DNA of 13,857 bases, from assembly GCA_007121755.1 (NCBI GenBank), contig SKJZ01000223.1, positions 1 through 13,857 of the forward strand, in the 5' to 3' direction. This stretch comes from Halorhodospira sp. GTDB lineage: Bacteria; Pseudomonadota; Gammaproteobacteria; Nitrococcales; Halorhodospiraceae. A program made the translations under genes and the position numbers. The notes under the pieces are model-generated. The model was not told where the DNA came from. It made no database searches and saw only the letters and a list, made by a program, of their open reading frames with translations. Each line of letters begins with the position of its first letter. Within the stretch, counting starts at the first letter, position 1. Positions 8,529 through 13,857 of the stretch are shown one piece after another.

Positions 8529-8549
8529 ACCCCCTATCATAGCGGGGGT
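8529..8549. repeat. GC-armed imperfect palindrome in the LOG gene-polA divergent spacer
   Basis: ACCCCC (8529-8534) and GGGGGT (8544-8549) are perfect inverted arms around TATCATAGC; the inner CTATCATAG is itself symmetrical. The centre carries TATCAT on the plus strand and TATGAT on the minus strand, each matching the -10 consensus at 5 of 6 positions, so it could hold overlapping divergent -10 boxes or a regulator site. No convincing -35 was found on either strand. The whole spacer 8497-8586 is 90 bases long and must contain the start signals for both genes unless polA is otherwise driven. Confidence 0.35.
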
Positions 8550-8586
8550 GGTTCCATGATGATACGACTACTTCCAGGGAGTCAGC

Positions 8587-11304
8587 ATGGCCGAAGAACA
8601 GAACAGTGCGCCGCTCGTCCTGGTGGACGGTTCCTCATACCTCTACCGGGCATACCACGCTCTACCCGCGCTCTCCAACCGCGACGGCGAGCCCACCGGC
8701 GCGTTATACGGCGTCCTCGGCATGCTGCACAAACTGCTGGCGGACGAGGCCGGAGAGCGGATCGCGGTGGTCTTCGACGCCCCGGGCCGGACCTTTCGTG
8801 ACGACCTCTTCGATCAGTACAAGGCGCATCGGCCGCCGATGCCGGACGATCTGCGCGCCCAACTGGCTCCGCTCAAGGAGATTATCGAGGCGATAGGGAT
8901 CCCTCTGCTGGAGGTGGAGGGGGTCGAGGCCGATGATGTGATCGGCACCTTGGCCGCACGCCACGCCGGACCGGTGGTGATCTCCACCACCGATAAGGAT
9001 ATGGCGCAACTGGTCGACCGCCGCATCACCCTGCTGAACACCATGAGCGGCAGCCGCCTCGATCCGGAAGGCGTGCGGGAGAAGTTCGGCGTGCCGCCGG
9101 AGGCGATTCGCGACTATCTGGCGCTGGTCGGGGATACTTCCGACAACATCCCCGGCGTGCCGAAGGTCGGCCCGAAGACCGCGGCGAAGTGGCTGAACCG
9201 GTACGGCACCCTGCAGGAGATCCGGGACCACGCCGACGAGATCGGCGGCAAGGTCGGCGAGAGCCTGCGGGCGCACTTGGACACCCTACCGCTCTCCCGC
9301 GACCTTGCGACCATCCACTGTGACGTGGCGTTGGAATTGGGCCCCGACGAGCTCCGCCGGGGGGAGCCGGACCGGGAGCGGTTGGAAAAGCTCTACCGCC
9401 GGTATGAGCTGAAGCGCTTCCTCCAGGAGTTGCGGGGCGCGGGCGACAAGGAAGGGGCCGAAGGCGGCGAGCCGCCCCCCGCCGGCGGCGCCGACGGCGA
9501 CTACCGAGCGGTGGTGACCGACGAGGATCTGGCTGAATGGCGGCGCCGGCTCGAGGCCGCGCCCCTGATCTCTGTCGACCTTGAGACCGACAGCCTCGCC
9601 TATATGGACGCCCGTATCGTCGGCGTCGCGCTAGCGGTGGAGCCCGGCGGCGGCGCCTACATTCCGGTCGCCCATAACGGGCCGGACGCCCCGGACCAGC
9701 TGACCCCGGAACGGGTGCTGGACGAATTGCGCCCGGTGTTGGAAGACACGGACCGGCCAAAGGTGGGGCAGAACCTGAAGTACGATCTGAGCGTGCTGGC
9801 CAATTACGGCATCGAGTTACGCGGTATCCGCTACGACACCATGCTTGAGTCATACGTGCTCGACTCCACCGCCACCAGGCACGATATGGACTCCCTGGCC
9901 GGCAACTACCTCGGCATCGAGACCATCAAGTACGAGGATGTCTGCGGCAAGGGTGCGCGCCAGATCTCTTTCGCTCAAGTCGATTTGGAGACAGCCGTCC
10001 GGTACGCGGCCGAGGATGCCGACGTAACCCTGCGCCTCCACCGTGAGATCTATCCGCGTCTCGAACGCGAATCCCGCTTGCTCGCCGTCTTCACCGACCT
10101 GGAGATGCCGCTGGTACCGGTGCTGTCGCGTATCGAGCGGAACGGTGTCGGGGTCGATATCCGGCTCCTTAACGAGCAGAGCAAGGAGTTGGCGCACCGC
10201 ATGGAGGAGGTCGAGAGGCAGGCTTACGAGGCGGCCGGTGGCCCGTTCAATCTCGGTTCGCCGAAACAGATCCAGGAGATCCTGTTCGAGCGCATGGGGT
10301 TGCCGGTGGTCCAGAAGACGCCCAAGGGCCAGCCTTCGACCGCGGAATCCGTCCTGGAAGAGTTGGCGGCCCGGGGCCACGAGCTGCCCGCCTTGATCCT
10401 GCAACACCGTGCCCTGGCGAAGTTGAAGAGCACCTATACGGACAAGCTCCCCCGTCTCGTACGCCCCGATACCGGCCGGGTTCATACCTCTTACCACCAG
10501 GCGGTGACGGCCACCGGCCGCCTCTCGTCATCGGATCCGAATCTGCAGAATATCCCGGTACGCACGCCCGAGGGGCGGCGCATACGGCGCGCCTTCATCG
10601 CGGAGCCAGGGCACCGTCTGCTCAGCGCCGACTACTCCCAAGTGGAGTTGCGCATCATGGCCCACCTCTCCGGTGACGAAGGGCTGCTCGCCGCCTTTTC
10701 CGAGGCGCGCGACATCCACCGCGCCACCGCCGCCGAGGTCTTCGATACTCCCGCCGACGAAGTTACCGACGAACAGCGCAGGGCCGCCAAGGCGATCAAT
10801 TTCGGGCTGATCTACGGCATGTCCGCCTTTGGCTTGAGCCGTCAGCTGGGCATTGAGCGTGAGAGCGCACAGCTCTATATCGACCGTTACTTCGAACGCT
10901 ACCCGGGCGTCCGGGTTTACATGGACCGGACGCGGGAAGAGGCGCGGGAGCGGGGCTACGTGGAGACAGTGCATGGCCGCCGCCTGCACGTGCCGGAGAT
11001 CAACAGCCGCAACCGCCAGCGCCGGGAGTACGCGGAACGAACCGCGATCAACGCGCCGATGCAGGGTACGGCGGCGGATCTGATTAAACGGGCAATGATC
11101 GATATCGATGCGTGGCTGCGGGCAGAACAGCCGGCTACCCGCATGGTGATGCAGGTCCACGACGAGTTGGTGTTAGAAGTGCCCCAAAGTGCCGTGGAGG
11201 AAGTGGCCGACGGCGTCCGCCGGCGAATGTCAGCGGCCGGCGACTTGGCGGTGCCGCTTGAGGTCGATGTCGGGACCGGTGCCAACTGGGATGAGGCGCA
11301 CTAG
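8587..11304 (+). CDS. polA: DNA polymerase I
   Basis: Repair and Okazaki-fragment polymerase, 905 residues (E. coli 928). The 5' nuclease domain (about 1-285) has LVDGSSYLYRA, GVEADDVIGT 112-121 and GDTSDNIPGVPKVGPKTA 182-199. A Gly/Pro/Glu-rich linker lies at about 284-304. The 3'-5' proofreading domain is intact: D331 and E333 (DLETDS), D400 (KYD), Y473 and D477 (YAAED), as in E. coli D355/E357/D424/Y497/D501. The polymerase domain has motif A ADYSQVELR with D682, motif B RRAAKAINFGLIYG with K735, F739 and Y743, and motif C VHDE with D859 and E860. The Shine-Dalgarno AGGGAG at 8576-8581 is 5 bases from the ATG. No plus-strand T-tract terminator follows; the polA and engB clusters converge on a 224-base spacer. 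Confidence 0.98.
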   Translation: MAEEQNSAPLVLVDGSSYLYRAYHALPALSNRDGEPTGALYGVLGMLHKLLADEAGERIAVVFDAPGRTFRDDLFDQYKAHRPPMPDDLRAQLAPLKEIIEAIGIPLLEVEGVEADDVIGTLAARHAGPVVISTTDKDMAQLVDRRITLLNTMSGSRLDPEGVREKFGVPPEAIRDYLALVGDTSDNIPGVPKVGPKTAAKWLNRYGTLQEIRDHADEIGGKVGESLRAHLDTLPLSRDLATIHCDVALELGPDELRRGEPDRERLEKLYRRYELKRFLQELRGAGDKEGAEGGEPPPAGGADGDYRAVVTDEDLAEWRRRLEAAPLISVDLETDSLAYMDARIVGVALAVEPGGGAYIPVAHNGPDAPDQLTPERVLDELRPVLEDTDRPKVGQNLKYDLSVLANYGIELRGIRYDTMLESYVLDSTATRHDMDSLAGNYLGIETIKYEDVCGKGARQISFAQVDLETAVRYAAEDADVTLRLHREIYPRLERESRLLAVFTDLEMPLVPVLSRIERNGVGVDIRLLNEQSKELAHRMEEVERQAYEAAGGPFNLGSPKQIQEILFERMGLPVVQKTPKGQPSTAESVLEELAARGHELPALILQHRALAKLKSTYTDKLPRLVRPDTGRVHTSYHQAVTATGRLSSSDPNLQNIPVRTPEGRRIRRAFIAEPGHRLLSADYSQVELRIMAHLSGDEGLLAAFSEARDIHRATAAEVFDTPADEVTDEQRRAAKAINFGLIYGMSAFGLSRQLGIERESAQLYIDRYFERYPGVRVYMDRTREEARERGYVETVHGRRLHVPEINSRNRQRREYAERTAINAPMQGTAADLIKRAMIDIDAWLRAEQPATRMVMQVHDELVLEVPQSAVEEVADGVRRRMSAAGDLAVPLEVDVGTGANWDEAH

Positions 11305-11334
11305 GGAAACGCGGACGACCGGTAGGACACGGAC

Positions 11335-11377
11335 AAAAAAAAGCCCCGGATCCTGGGGGGGATTAGGATCCTGGGGC
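11335..11377 (-). terminator. Rho-independent terminator, minus strand, in the polA-engB spacer
   Basis: On the minus strand a GC-rich stem is followed directly by eight T residues (complement of the A run 11335-11342). The arms are 11343-11354 (GCCCCGGATCCT on the plus strand) and 11365-11377 (AGGATCCTGGGGC), pairing over 12 bp with one bulged base, with a 10-base loop. The plus strand has no T run after the stem, so the orientation is clear. It lies about 150 bases beyond the engB stop and past another terminator-like structure, which suggests it ends a separate transcript. Confidence 0.85.
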
Positions 11378-11382
11378 GAAAC

Positions 11383-11404
11383 CCCGGTCTTGGGGCTGAC
11401 CGGG
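11383..11404 (-). repeat. Perfect 7-bp inverted repeat (internal hairpin of candidate sRNA)
   Basis: CCCGGTC at 11383-11389 and GACCGGG at 11398-11404 pair perfectly around an 8-base loop. It sits five bases from the terminator stem and two bases from the next hairpin, so three helices are stacked in about 80 bases of non-coding sequence. Confidence 0.75.
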
Positions 11405-11405
11405 C

Positions 11406-11423
11406 TCTGCCATTCGTGGCAGA
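11406..11423 (-). repeat. Perfect 7-bp hairpin with tetraloop
   Basis: TCTGCCA (11406-11412) and TGGCAGA (11417-11423) pair perfectly around four bases, TTCG on the plus strand and CGAA on the minus strand. In the predicted minus-strand RNA it directly follows the C/U-rich stretch. Confidence 0.75.
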
Positions 11424-11462
11424 AGAGGAGGGAAGCACACCACATTTGCAATCCTCACCGAA

Positions 11463-11490
11463 TAAGACCGTGCGCCATGCGCAGAGTTCC
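11463..11490 (-). promoter_or_regulatory. SigmaE/AlgU-type promoter
   Basis: The minus strand has GGAACTC (11490-11484), a 16-base spacer, then TCTTA (11467-11463). The extracytoplasmic sigmaE/AlgU consensus is GAACTT, 16-17 bases, TCTGA, so five of six -35 bases, four of five -10 bases and the spacing agree. It faces the terminator at 11335-11377 and lies wholly outside coding sequence. No comparable sigma70 promoter is visible in this spacer. Confidence 0.55.
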
Positions 11491-11505
11491 CGAGTGATCC
11501 GCTCT

Positions 11506-11558
11506 AAAAAAGTCTTGCCGGAACGCCCCTACTCCACCGCGCGGGTGGCCACGGCAAG
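11506..11558 (-). terminator. Terminator-like structure overlapping the engB stop codon
   Basis: On the minus strand CTTGCCG (complement of 11552-11558) pairs with CGGCAAG (complement of 11514-11520), enclosing a smaller CCACC/GGTGG hairpin (11534-11538 with 11544-11548). Two bases after the outer stem comes a run of six T (11511-11506). The engB stop at 11529-11531 is inside the structure. The outer helix is only 7 bp with a large interior loop, so termination strength is uncertain. Confidence 0.5.
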
Positions 11559-12158
11559 ACCGAGCCACCGGTCCAATACGCCCCGCAACTCGTCGAGACC
11601 CTGGCCGGTCACCGCCGAGAAGGTCTGTATCGAGACTGCGGACGGACCCAAGGTTTCGTGGATCGCCGCCGTGGCTTCGTGAAGACGCTTCTTCGCCGCA
11701 CCCCGCTTCAACTTGTCCGCCTTGGTCAAGACAACGTGGACGGCGAGCCCGGCGTGGGCGCACCACTCAAGCATGCGCGTGTCCAATTCGGTCGGCGCGT
11801 GCCGGATATCCATGATCAATACAATACCCGCCAGCGAGCGCCTGGACGCAAGGTAATCGGGCAACACCCGTTGCCAGCGCCGCCGCACCGCTTCCGGCAC
11901 CTTGGCGTAGCCGAAGCCGGGCAGATCGACCAGGCGGGCGTCATCGCCGAGCCCGAACAGATTGATCATCTGGGTACGCCCGGGGGTGCCGCTGGTGCGG
12001 GCCATCTTCTTGCTGCCGGTGACGGCGTTCAATACGCTCGACTTGCCGACGTTGGAGCGCCCGGCGAACGCCACCTCCACGCCGGTATCCGGCGGCAGTT
12101 CGGCCGGTCCGGGGGCGCTGAGCAGAAATCGTGCGCCGCGGTAGAACGCCTCGCTCAT
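11529..12158 (-). CDS. engB: Ribosome biogenesis GTP-binding protein (EngB/YsxC/YihA)
   Basis: Small essential-type GTPase needed for assembly of the large ribosomal subunit, acting in the cytoplasm. All G motifs are visible in 209 residues: G1 GRSNVGKSS 33-41, the switch I segment TPGRTQ 58-63, G3 DLPGFG 78-83, G4 TKADKL 145-150 and G5-like SAVTGQG 181-187. The N-terminal FxxSAPGPAELPPDTGVEVAFAGRSN is typical of the proteobacterial proteins. The ATG overlaps the msrQ stop by one base (TAATG), with AGAGG about 9 bases upstream inside msrQ, so it is probably co-transcribed and coupled with msrPQ. It is convergent with polA, as in many gammaproteobacteria. Confidence 0.96.
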   Translation of the reverse strand: MSEAFYRGARFLLSAPGPAELPPDTGVEVAFAGRSNVGKSSVLNAVTGSKKMARTSGTPGRTQMINLFGLGDDARLVDLPGFGYAKVPEAVRRRWQRVLPDYLASRRSLAGIVLIMDIRHAPTELDTRMLEWCAHAGLAVHVVLTKADKLKRGAAKKRLHEATAAIHETLGPSAVSIQTFSAVTGQGLDELRGVLDRWLGLAVATRAVE

Positions 12159-12754
12159 TACGGTCCTCTCTTATTTAAACCGGTAACCGCCATCGACGCG
12201 AGCCGCGCGGCGATGATCACGCCGAGCGCGGCGGCGTATAGATAGAAGACGGCATAGTCCGCGCGCACTTGTAACACTTGGTGAAGCAGAGCGGTACCCG
12301 CGGCCACGTAGGCCAGCTTGTGGAGCAGGCTCCACCGTGCCCGGCCGAGCCGCCGCATCCAGCCGTCGGTCGAGGTGGCGGTCAGCAGCGCCAGTACCGC
12401 GAAGGTGAAGAGCCCGGCCCACAGATAGGGCCGCCCCTGCAACTCCCGCCAAGCGAAGGTCCAGGCGAAAAACTGGTCGAGCCCGATCCAGACCCCGAGA
12501 TGGGCGAAGGCCCAACAGAAGGTCAAAACCCCAAGCCACCGCCGCGGCGCGGCGATGCCCCAAAAGCCACTCAACCGGGCGGCGGGCCCCAAGCCGAGCG
12601 TCACCAACAACAGAATAAACGCCGTATTCCCGGTGAAGTGGAGCAGGTATTCGACCGGGTCGGCTCCGGCGCGTCCGGTGGAGACGGCCCCGGCGACCCA
12701 AACCGCGGGCGCCAGCGCGCCGCCGGCGGCACACCATTTCCAAAGACGAATCAT
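12158..12754 (-). CDS. msrQ: Haem-binding membrane subunit of the MsrPQ reductase system
   Basis: Inner-membrane b-type haem protein (formerly YedZ) that passes quinone-derived electrons to periplasmic MsrP. Of 198 residues (E. coli 211), about five to six hydrophobic segments are visible (roughly 9-25, 41-56, 73-92, 108-126, 146-162 and 167-186). Candidate haem ligands are H85 (FAHLG), H145 and H158 (LHKLAYVAAGTALLHQ), matching the ferric-reductase-like domain pattern. The frame is open further upstream, but the ATG at 12754 was chosen because AAGGAG (12769-12764) sits 9 bases ahead and the longer form would overlap msrP and add a charged 34-residue extension. It begins 25 bases after the msrP stop and overlaps engB by one base. 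Confidence 0.93.
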   Translation of the reverse strand: MIRLWKWCAAGGALAPAVWVAGAVSTGRAGADPVEYLLHFTGNTAFILLLVTLGLGPAARLSGFWGIAAPRRWLGVLTFCWAFAHLGVWIGLDQFFAWTFAWRELQGRPYLWAGLFTFAVLALLTATSTDGWMRRLGRARWSLLHKLAYVAAGTALLHQVLQVRADYAVFYLYAAALGVIIAARLASMAVTGLNKRGP

Positions 12755-12763
12755 CACCAACCG

Positions 12764-12769
12764 CTCCTT
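12764..12769 (-). promoter_or_regulatory. Ribosome binding site fixing the msrQ start
   Basis: AAGGAG on the minus strand, 9 bases before the ATG at 12754 and between the msrP stop and msrQ. It favours the 198-residue MsrQ over a 232-residue form that would start inside msrP. Confidence 0.7.
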
Positions 12770-12779
12770 AGCCCGCGAT

Positions 12780-13727
12780 TTACCAGTAGTCCTCCGGATC
12801 GCCGGGATAGAGGTGAGCGACCTCCTCCCCGTAGCCGTTGTAAAGCAGCGTCTCACGCCGTCCCAGTTCGCCGATGCGCCGCTCCCGCGACTGATCCCAC
12901 CGCGGATGATCGACGTTGGGATTGACGTTCGCGTACCACCCGTACTCGTTCGGGGCGTGCTCCTCCCACAGACAGATCGGCCGCTCCTCCGTAAGCCGCA
13001 TGGCGACGATCGATTTGACGCTCTTGAAACCGTACTTCCACGGCACGACCAGCCGCAGAGGGGCGCCGTTTTGGGGTGGCAACGGGTCGTCGTACATCCC
13101 GACGGCGAGGATGGTCAGCGGATGGACTGCCTCGTCGATCCGCAGCGCATCACGATAGGGCCAATCGAGAATGCCACGCTCCACGCCGGGCATAACTTCG
13201 GGGTCGGCCAGCGTCTCGAACGCGACGTATTTGGCCCGCGAGGTCGGCTGGACCCGTTTCAACAAGTCGGCCAACGGAAAGCCGATCCACGGGATCACCA
13301 TCGACCAGGCCTCGACGCAGCGTAGCCGGTAGATCCGCTCTTCGAAGGATCGCCCGTCCAGAAGATCCTCCAGGGCGTATGTCCCGCCCTTCTCCACCTC
13401 GCCTTCTATACTGACGGACCAAGGGTCGGTACGCATATGCCGCGCCCGCTGCATCGGGTCGGTCTTGCGTGTGCCGAACTCGAAGAAGTTGTTGTAGGTT
13501 GTGGCGTTTTGTCGCGGCGTCAGCTCTTGGTCAGTGCCGAAGGGGCCGGCGGAGGCGTCGCCCAATCGGGTGCGCCAACCACTATTGCCCGCCGCGCCGA
13601 GAAGACCGGGGAGCGCGGCTCCGAGCGCCAGTGCGGCCCCTCCGGCCAAAACCCGGCGGCGGTTGATGTAGACCTCGCGAGGGGTGATCTCGGAAGGCAG
13701 TGGACGTGGATAGCGGTGGACTCCCAT
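12780..13727 (-). CDS. msrP: Protein-methionine-sulfoxide reductase catalytic subunit (Mo-MPT)
   Basis: Periplasmic molybdopterin enzyme (formerly YedY) that reduces free and protein-bound methionine sulfoxide after oxidant or hypochlorite damage, with electrons from MsrQ. The 315 residues begin with a twin-arginine signal: INRRRVLAGG at 21-30 followed by an Ala/Leu-rich stretch to about 46, consistent with export of a folded cofactor protein. The molybdenum-ligand Cys is C137 in IYRLRCVEAWSMVIPWIGFPL. The NGAPLRLVVPWKYGFKSVKSI segment (220-240) and the LWEEHAPNEYGWYANVNP segment (253-270) are close to the E. coli enzyme. GAGGT lies 4 bases before the ATG. It heads a leftward msrP-msrQ-engB unit; two inverted repeats and candidate -10 boxes lie upstream. 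Confidence 0.96.
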   Translation of the reverse strand: MGVHRYPRPLPSEITPREVYINRRRVLAGGAALALGAALPGLLGAAGNSGWRTRLGDASAGPFGTDQELTPRQNATTYNNFFEFGTRKTDPMQRARHMRTDPWSVSIEGEVEKGGTYALEDLLDGRSFEERIYRLRCVEAWSMVIPWIGFPLADLLKRVQPTSRAKYVAFETLADPEVMPGVERGILDWPYRDALRIDEAVHPLTILAVGMYDDPLPPQNGAPLRLVVPWKYGFKSVKSIVAMRLTEERPICLWEEHAPNEYGWYANVNPNVDHPRWDQSRERRIGELGRRETLLYNGYGEEVAHLYPGDPEDYW

Positions 13728-13747
13728 GGCGACCTCATCAAAAGCGC

Positions 13748-13770
13748 ACCGTGCTGCGCGGTTGCACGGT
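13748..13770 (-). repeat. Perfect 7-bp inverted repeat in the msrP leader
   Basis: ACCGTGC (13748-13754) and GCACGGT (13764-13770) are perfect complements around 9 bases. In the msrP mRNA this would be a hairpin about 20 bases before the start codon and about 11 bases before the Shine-Dalgarno. It could be a leader hairpin or a protein site. Confidence 0.55.
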
Positions 13771-13778
13771 AATACCGG

Positions 13779-13807
13779 ATTCTATATAAGGGCGGAACTG
13801 GAATCAT
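13779..13807 (-). promoter_or_regulatory. Candidate sigma70-like promoter of msrP-msrQ-engB
   Basis: TAGAAT (13784-13779, 5 of 6 matches to TATAAT, inside an AT-rich TTATATAGAAT) is preceded at 17 bases by a weak -35, ATGATT (13807-13802, 3 of 6). The predicted start near 13772 leaves a leader of about 45 bases. The weak -35 lies in one arm of the inverted repeat at 13799-13824, as expected for a regulated promoter. A second TAGAAT occurs about 27 bases further upstream, so the exact promoter is uncertain. Confidence 0.4.
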
Positions 13808-13824
13808 TCTAACTCATGATTCCA
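13799..13824. promoter_or_regulatory. Perfect 9-bp inverted repeat upstream of msrP, candidate operator
   Basis: TGGAATCAT (13799-13807) and ATGATTCCA (13816-13824) are perfect inverted arms with an 8-base spacer TCTAACTC. Arm-to-arm centre spacing is 17 bases, somewhat under two helical turns. The repeat lies 72-97 bases before the msrP start, overlapping candidate promoter elements. It does not resemble the E. coli HprR box described for msrP. The binding protein is unknown. Confidence 0.55.
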
Positions 13825-13857
13825 CGTTCGATAACGATCTCTCAATAAAGTCTCCTA

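Larger units (their letters stand above)
11335..11456 (-). ncRNA. Candidate sigmaE-type small RNA between polA and engB
   Basis: A predicted transcript of about 122 nt starts near 11456, about seven bases after a sigmaE-like -10, and ends at the terminator with eight U. Its order is: a short 5' segment; an unstructured CTTCCCTCCTCTT stretch complementary to Shine-Dalgarno sequences (11424-11436); hairpin TCTGCCA-4-TGGCAGA (11406-11423); hairpin CCCGGTC-8-GACCGGG (11383-11404); and the terminator stem. Known biology: this interval encodes Spot 42 in enterics and vibrios and the sigma22-dependent ErsA RNA in Pseudomonas. Enteric spf is transcribed in the direction of polA, whereas this candidate runs in the direction of engB. 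Sequence homology to either was not established; the identity is inferred from location, promoter class and architecture. Start and extent are predictions. Confidence 0.6.

Noticed and set aside
11305..11440. Possible plus-strand Spot 42-type RNA after polA
   Set aside because: No AT-rich -10 is visible after polA on the plus strand, and neither the stem at 11343-11377 nor the two hairpins after it is followed by a T run in that direction; the transcription signals point the other way.
12278..13325. Two plus-strand open frames (about 215 and 256 codons) opposite msrQ and msrP
   Set aside because: MsrQ haem histidines and the MsrP Mo-ligand region are clear on the minus strand; the plus-strand translations are Pro/Arg-rich with no motif.
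13794..13822. Plus-strand sigmaE-like promoter (GGAACTG) at the right edge
   Set aside because: The -35-like bases are not followed by a TCTGA-type -10 at 16-17 bases, and no downstream gene is in the window.

Overview
The window is a gene-dense, GC-rich (roughly 60-65% by eye) stretch of a proteobacterial chromosome, most likely a gammaproteobacterium. The evidence is the atpC-glmU...glmS order downstream of an ATP synthase operon, an OxyR whose redox cysteines fall exactly at the Escherichia coli positions 199 and 208, E. coli-like UvrD and proofreading DNA polymerase I, and polA convergent with engB. No genus can be named from the sequence alone, and no mobile elements, CRISPR arrays, tRNA or rRNA genes were seen.

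Layout. Positions 20-7748 form one rightward cluster with short gaps: atpC (ATP synthase epsilon), glmU, a tandem universal stress protein gene, glmS, oxyR and uvrD. glmU and glmS are the last two and the first committed enzymes of UDP-GlcNAc synthesis. Here they are separated by the stress-protein gene, whose stop lies one base before the glmS start. oxyR and uvrD are also nearly abutting. A leftward LOG-family nucleotide hydrolase gene (7771-8496) converges on uvrD and diverges from polA (8587-11304). The right part is a leftward cluster, msrP-msrQ-engB (13727 down to 11529): the periplasmic methionine sulfoxide reductase, its haem membrane partner, and a ribosome-assembly GTPase.

The most interesting region is the 224-base gap between the convergent polA and engB genes. 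On the minus strand it holds, in order: a terminator-like structure over the engB stop, a good match to an extracytoplasmic (sigmaE/AlgU-type) promoter, a C/U-rich stretch complementary to Shine-Dalgarno sequences, two perfect hairpins, and a GC stem with an eight-T tract. Together these predict a small regulatory RNA of about 120 nt. The same interval carries Spot 42 in enterics and the sigma22-dependent ErsA RNA in Pseudomonas, so this may be a divergent positional counterpart or a new RNA.

A stress theme runs through the window: OxyR (peroxide), MsrPQ (oxidised periplasmic proteins), a Usp protein, UvrD and PolA (DNA repair), and a possible envelope-stress RNA. Upstream of msrP are two perfect inverted repeats that look like a regulator site and a leader hairpin. 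All the protein-coding genes belong to known families; the novelty is in the regulatory and organisational features.
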